DNA of 20,000 nucleotides. Origin: Chrysomallon squamiferum. Taxonomy: Eukaryota > Mollusca > Gastropoda > Neomphalida > Peltospiridae. The DNA lies in contig CM022669.1 in NCBI GenBank assembly GCA_012295275.1, positions 83,911 through 103,910 of the forward strand, read 5' to 3'. The position numbers were made by a program, and so were the translations under genes. Shown in pieces: positions 17,703 to 20,000 of the stretch; position 1 is the first letter of the stretch, and each line of letters begins with the position of its first letter. Under the pieces are notes generated by a model, which was not told the DNA's origin, did not search any database, and saw nothing but the letters and a program-made list of their open reading frames with translations.

Positions 17703-17849
17703 ATGGAGCTAAAAATAATGAGAACTGTAGTTTGTGCCCTGTAGTTTTTCACCATACTTCTAGTGACTGTTTCGATTGCTTTGAGGGTTGTTGTGTATCA
17801 AAACCACGGATCACAGACACAGACAGAGACTATATTGTGCGAAGAGAAG
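17703..17849 (+). pseudogene. Exon A1 with in-frame TAG, preceding U7
   Basis: TAG at codon 14 (17742-17744). CACGG ... GAGACT variant; donor intact. Confidence 0.7.
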
Positions 17850-17908
17850 GTGAGTGCAGAAAACAAACTATTAAACGTTGTGTCCTATGTTACTAATTTT
17901 CCGCCATA

Positions 17909-18133
17909 ATGCTTACTTCGTACAGAATAAAGGTTTTTGTGTTGGTGATTTTTTTTATCAATATCTTTGGAGGAATTGTGTCTGTTGTTTTATTTATTTT
18001 ACTGTCGACAAAACAACAAACGCCTGTAGATTATAATTGCGTATTATGTCAGGAATCAACTGCAGTGCTTTTTGCAAAAAGGAAGGAAATTAATCAAACA
18101 ACTGAATGTATTGGAAAATGCGATTTCAAGAAG
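17909..18133 (+). CDS. Module B, U7: best candidate for a functional copy
   Basis: 75 open codons with an eight-T run and the GT donor (AAG|GTTTTT, GT at 18134). Joined to C (18418-18474) across a 284-bp intron it encodes 93 residues: MLTSYRIK, hydrophobic residues 9-32, stalk STKQQTPVDYN, cysteines at 44, 47, 67, 71 and 77, and a basic tail (KKQCKKIY ... ESTRK). It differs from U2 at Ser33, at Ala56 (for Thr) and at INQ (for MYQ). A secreted Cys-containing basic peptide or a short type II membrane protein are both possible. The donor is weak by consensus, so splicing needs transcript proof. No known family is recognised. Confidence 0.6.
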
Positions 18134-18417
18134 GTTTTTATTTATAAATTAATAATAATAATAACAATAATAAAAAAATTATCACTTACAGACTTATAAG
18201 CCGAAATTTATAAAAAAATAAAAATAAAAAAATAAAAAATAATAATAATCCATTATTTCATGTAAAACTAATAAACCAAAAAATAAATTAATAATTATTA
18301 CAAATAACATTAGAAAATAATAATAATTTAAATATGTACTAAGCAATAGCTTTAGGCTTGGGCGTTTCGTTAAAATGTTAATATAACATTTTATTTGGTA
18401 TGATTTATTTTGTACAG

Positions 18418-18474
18418 CAATGTAAAAAGATCTACATACAAACATTAAAATACCAGGAGAGCACGAGAAAGTGA
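18418..18474 (+). CDS. Exon C, U7
   Basis: Intact acceptor, 18 codons and TGA at 18472-18474. With the AATAAA at 18581 it completes the most coherent two-exon gene in the window. Confidence 0.45.
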   Translation, partial: QCKKIYIQTLKYQESTRK

Positions 18475-19086
18475 AAAACACTATTTCCATTGTTGTCCTG
18501 TAAACATACTGGAATAGCGAATGAAAGGCAATTTGTGATATTAAAATACCGTGGACGTTAATGATGATTTTGAATTGCCAAATAAAGATTCAGAATTTTC
18601 TTTTTTTAAATCTGTTAATTTTTGTTGAAACTGGAAATCACATCAGCCGACCATGAATACATACAAACACTGAAACACAATCACCACTGTAAATAATGTT
18701 CAAGTTCATATTTATTTTAAATTAAAACATTAAAAGCATTGCAATATATAAATAAATAGTTTTGTTTTATTCCTCAACATAATTTAGCATTTAAAAAATC
18801 ATATGCCGATACCATTGCGAGATACTGTGTCGTAGATGATTTTAAACGGTAACTGTAAGGTTAAAAATATTGCAAAGAATACAGACTCGGATGATCCCTG
18901 CAGATGTATATTGTCACATTTTTCTAATCTTCATTTGTACTGTTTCCTTCCAGGCTTCTTTGCACCTTGTTACTAAATGTTTACGCATGTTTATCATCAG
19001 AAAGAGCAAAAAAAAAAATAATAATAATAATAATAATACCAAGATATCTTTGATATCACTGATGTTTTGGACAAAGTTGTTTTTTC

Positions 19087-19257
19087 AAAATCTATTGTGA
19101 AACAGTGATTCATATCAGTCAATTGGCAACATTAACACTGAATATCTCATACAGTTTCAAACCAGCTGTCATGGGGATTGCCCATAGCTGCAAGTATATC
19201 TGTCTCAGGCAGGTTGCTACCCGAGTTAGCTTGGCTCTTAGTTATCATTCGGCATAA
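19087..19257. other. Block E, U7
   Basis: Standard form, plus-frame TAA at 19255-19257. It contains GTTGCTACCCGAGTTA at 19213-19228, which is repeated at the array end. Confidence 0.35.
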
Positions 19258-19524
19258 ATGTTCTCATATGATGAAATATAATGTTGAAATAATTATATTA
19301 GGTATTTGACAAAAGCATTTACAGTTTTCATTTTGTTTGTTTTGTGGTTGTTATTTTCTAAAGAGTTGTTGTTCTTATTAATAACACTATTATTATTTAA
19401 TTTCTTTTTCTTTTCATTTTTATGTTGCTTATAGTAATGAAATTTGGTAGATTTGTTGTTTATTTCTTTAAAGTAAATAAATAAAATAATAATGTTTAAT
19501 CTAGTTTTAATAATTTTAAAATTT

Positions 19525-19540
19525 GTTGCTACCCGAGTTA
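19525..19540 (+). repeat. 16-bp copy of block E sequence at the array breakpoint
   Basis: GTTGCTACCCGAGTTA is identical to 19213-19228 within block E and its counterparts in U1-U6. The bases before it are unit sequence from another position, and those after it (TGCGATAGG) match nothing in the array. It marks the right junction. Confidence 0.8.
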
Positions 19541-20000
19541 TGCGATAGGGGTATCCGATATGGGGTCTGTGTATGCATAGATATAAACACCGTAGCACGT
19601 TTTTGTACACTAGAACACAACAAACACAAGACACTTTTAAAACTGTATTCGCGCTAGCTAGGAACAGTCAGTTCAGTAGTATAGAATAATACAGATGGAT
19701 AGAAATATTGTAATATTGTAACAACAGTTACATCAGGGTTAATACAACCAGAAGAGCAAATATTTATATATGTAACTAGTTACCCAGTGCATCAAGTGAC
19801 CATTATTTCCACAGTTTTGAATTTTTATGAATTTTTATGAATTTTTAGTAATTAATTAATTGCACTAATTAGCTCAAATGTACCTTAAGCCGTAATTAAG
19901 TAATTCTCAAAAAAGATTAATGAATTGCACAAGCCTTTACATTTTTCAAGCATTTTGCTAACATTCATTTTTTAATTATTTTTATATTATTTTTGTATCA
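19541..20000. other. Single-copy right flank
   Basis: Sequence unlike the array. A 10-bp period occurs at about 19819-19848 (ATTTTTATGA twice, then ATTTTTAGTA). No open frame with protein-like composition, RNA gene or splice pair could be supported. The minus-strand frame at 19293-19634 crosses the array junction and has no independent support. Confidence 0.6.

Larger units (their letters stand above)
15406..17908 (+). repeat. Array unit U6 (2503 bp)
   Basis: Contents: B (15406-15631, frameshifted, GT donor), exon C (15913-15969), AATAAA (16076-16081), acceptor D (about 16444), block E ending 16744, F (17112-17158), kappaB-like site (17233-17243), an A-run of about 22 at 17372-17393, TATA (17606-17612) and A1 with TAG (17703-17849). 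Confidence 0.97.
17909..19527 (+). repeat. Array unit U7, truncated on the right
   Basis: Contents: open B (17909-18133, GT donor), exon C (18418-18474), AATAAA (18581-18586), acceptor D (about 18953) and block E ending 19257. Unit sequence stops after AATTTTAAAATTTGTT, so F, the kappaB-like site, G, promoter and A1 are absent. A 4-bp repeat expansion (ATACATACAAAC at about 18656) is particular to this unit. Confidence 0.95.

Noticed and set aside
19524-19726. Possible solo LTR with TGTTG ... CAACA ends at the array border
   Set aside because: The five bases before (AAATT) and after (GTTAC) do not match as a target-site duplication, no primer-binding site is recognisable, and the left end overlaps the 16-bp block E match.
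1-20000. CRISPR array, prophage, insertion sequence or bacterial operon
   Set aside because: Repeats are 2.5 kb long and gene-bearing, splice signals and TATA boxes are present, and no transposase or phage-type frame is visible.

Overview
This is eukaryotic, non-coding-rich genomic DNA, very AT-rich, with GT-AG type splice signals, TATA boxes, AATAAA signals, (CA)n and (ATA)n microsatellites and long homopolymer runs. No bacterial or phage gene organisation is visible. An invertebrate animal is most likely. The long interrupted CA/TA microsatellite would suit a mollusc, but the sequence does not prove a taxon.

The dominant structure is a head-to-tail tandem array of a roughly 2.5-kb unit. 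I anchor units on the start codon of a recurring open frame, 'module B'. Starts are at 2698, 5212, 7707, 10216, 12887, 15406 and 17909 (U1-U7), giving periods of 2514, 2495, 2509, 2671, 2519 and 2503 bp. The long U4 period is explained by a 174-bp internal duplication. A divergent partial unit (U0, about 77-1241) lies on the left. U7 is cut off at about 19527, and single-copy flank follows to the window end.

Each full unit holds, in order: (1) module B, an exon of about 75 codons encoding a short basic N-terminus, a 24-residue hydrophobic segment and a luminal/secreted part with CxxC and CxxxC; (2) a 284-bp intron and small exon C, then an AATAAA signal; (3) a strong but unassigned splice acceptor (D) and a GC-richer conserved block (E); (4) a 47-bp mini-exon F with excellent splice signals; (5) a palindromic GGGGAATCCCC kappaB-like site; (6) a small exon G and a TATA-box promoter; (7) module A1, a second signal-anchor exon, immediately before the next unit's B.

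The left edge preserves an older arrangement. There A1 is intact (1092-1241) and is followed by a CA-rich intron and a second exon, A2 (2327-2395). A1+A2 is paralogous to the single exon B. In the six amplified copies A1 carries the same in-frame TAG, and about 1.4 kb including A2 is missing, so the A promoter now lies about 300 bp upstream of B. I infer that B was placed under the A promoter and the fused unit was then amplified. B is open in U2, U4, U5 and U7 and frameshifted in U1, U3 and U6. Only U7 combines an open B with a GT donor and an intact exon C. I do not recognise the protein family; a small secreted or type II membrane protein is the most that can be said.
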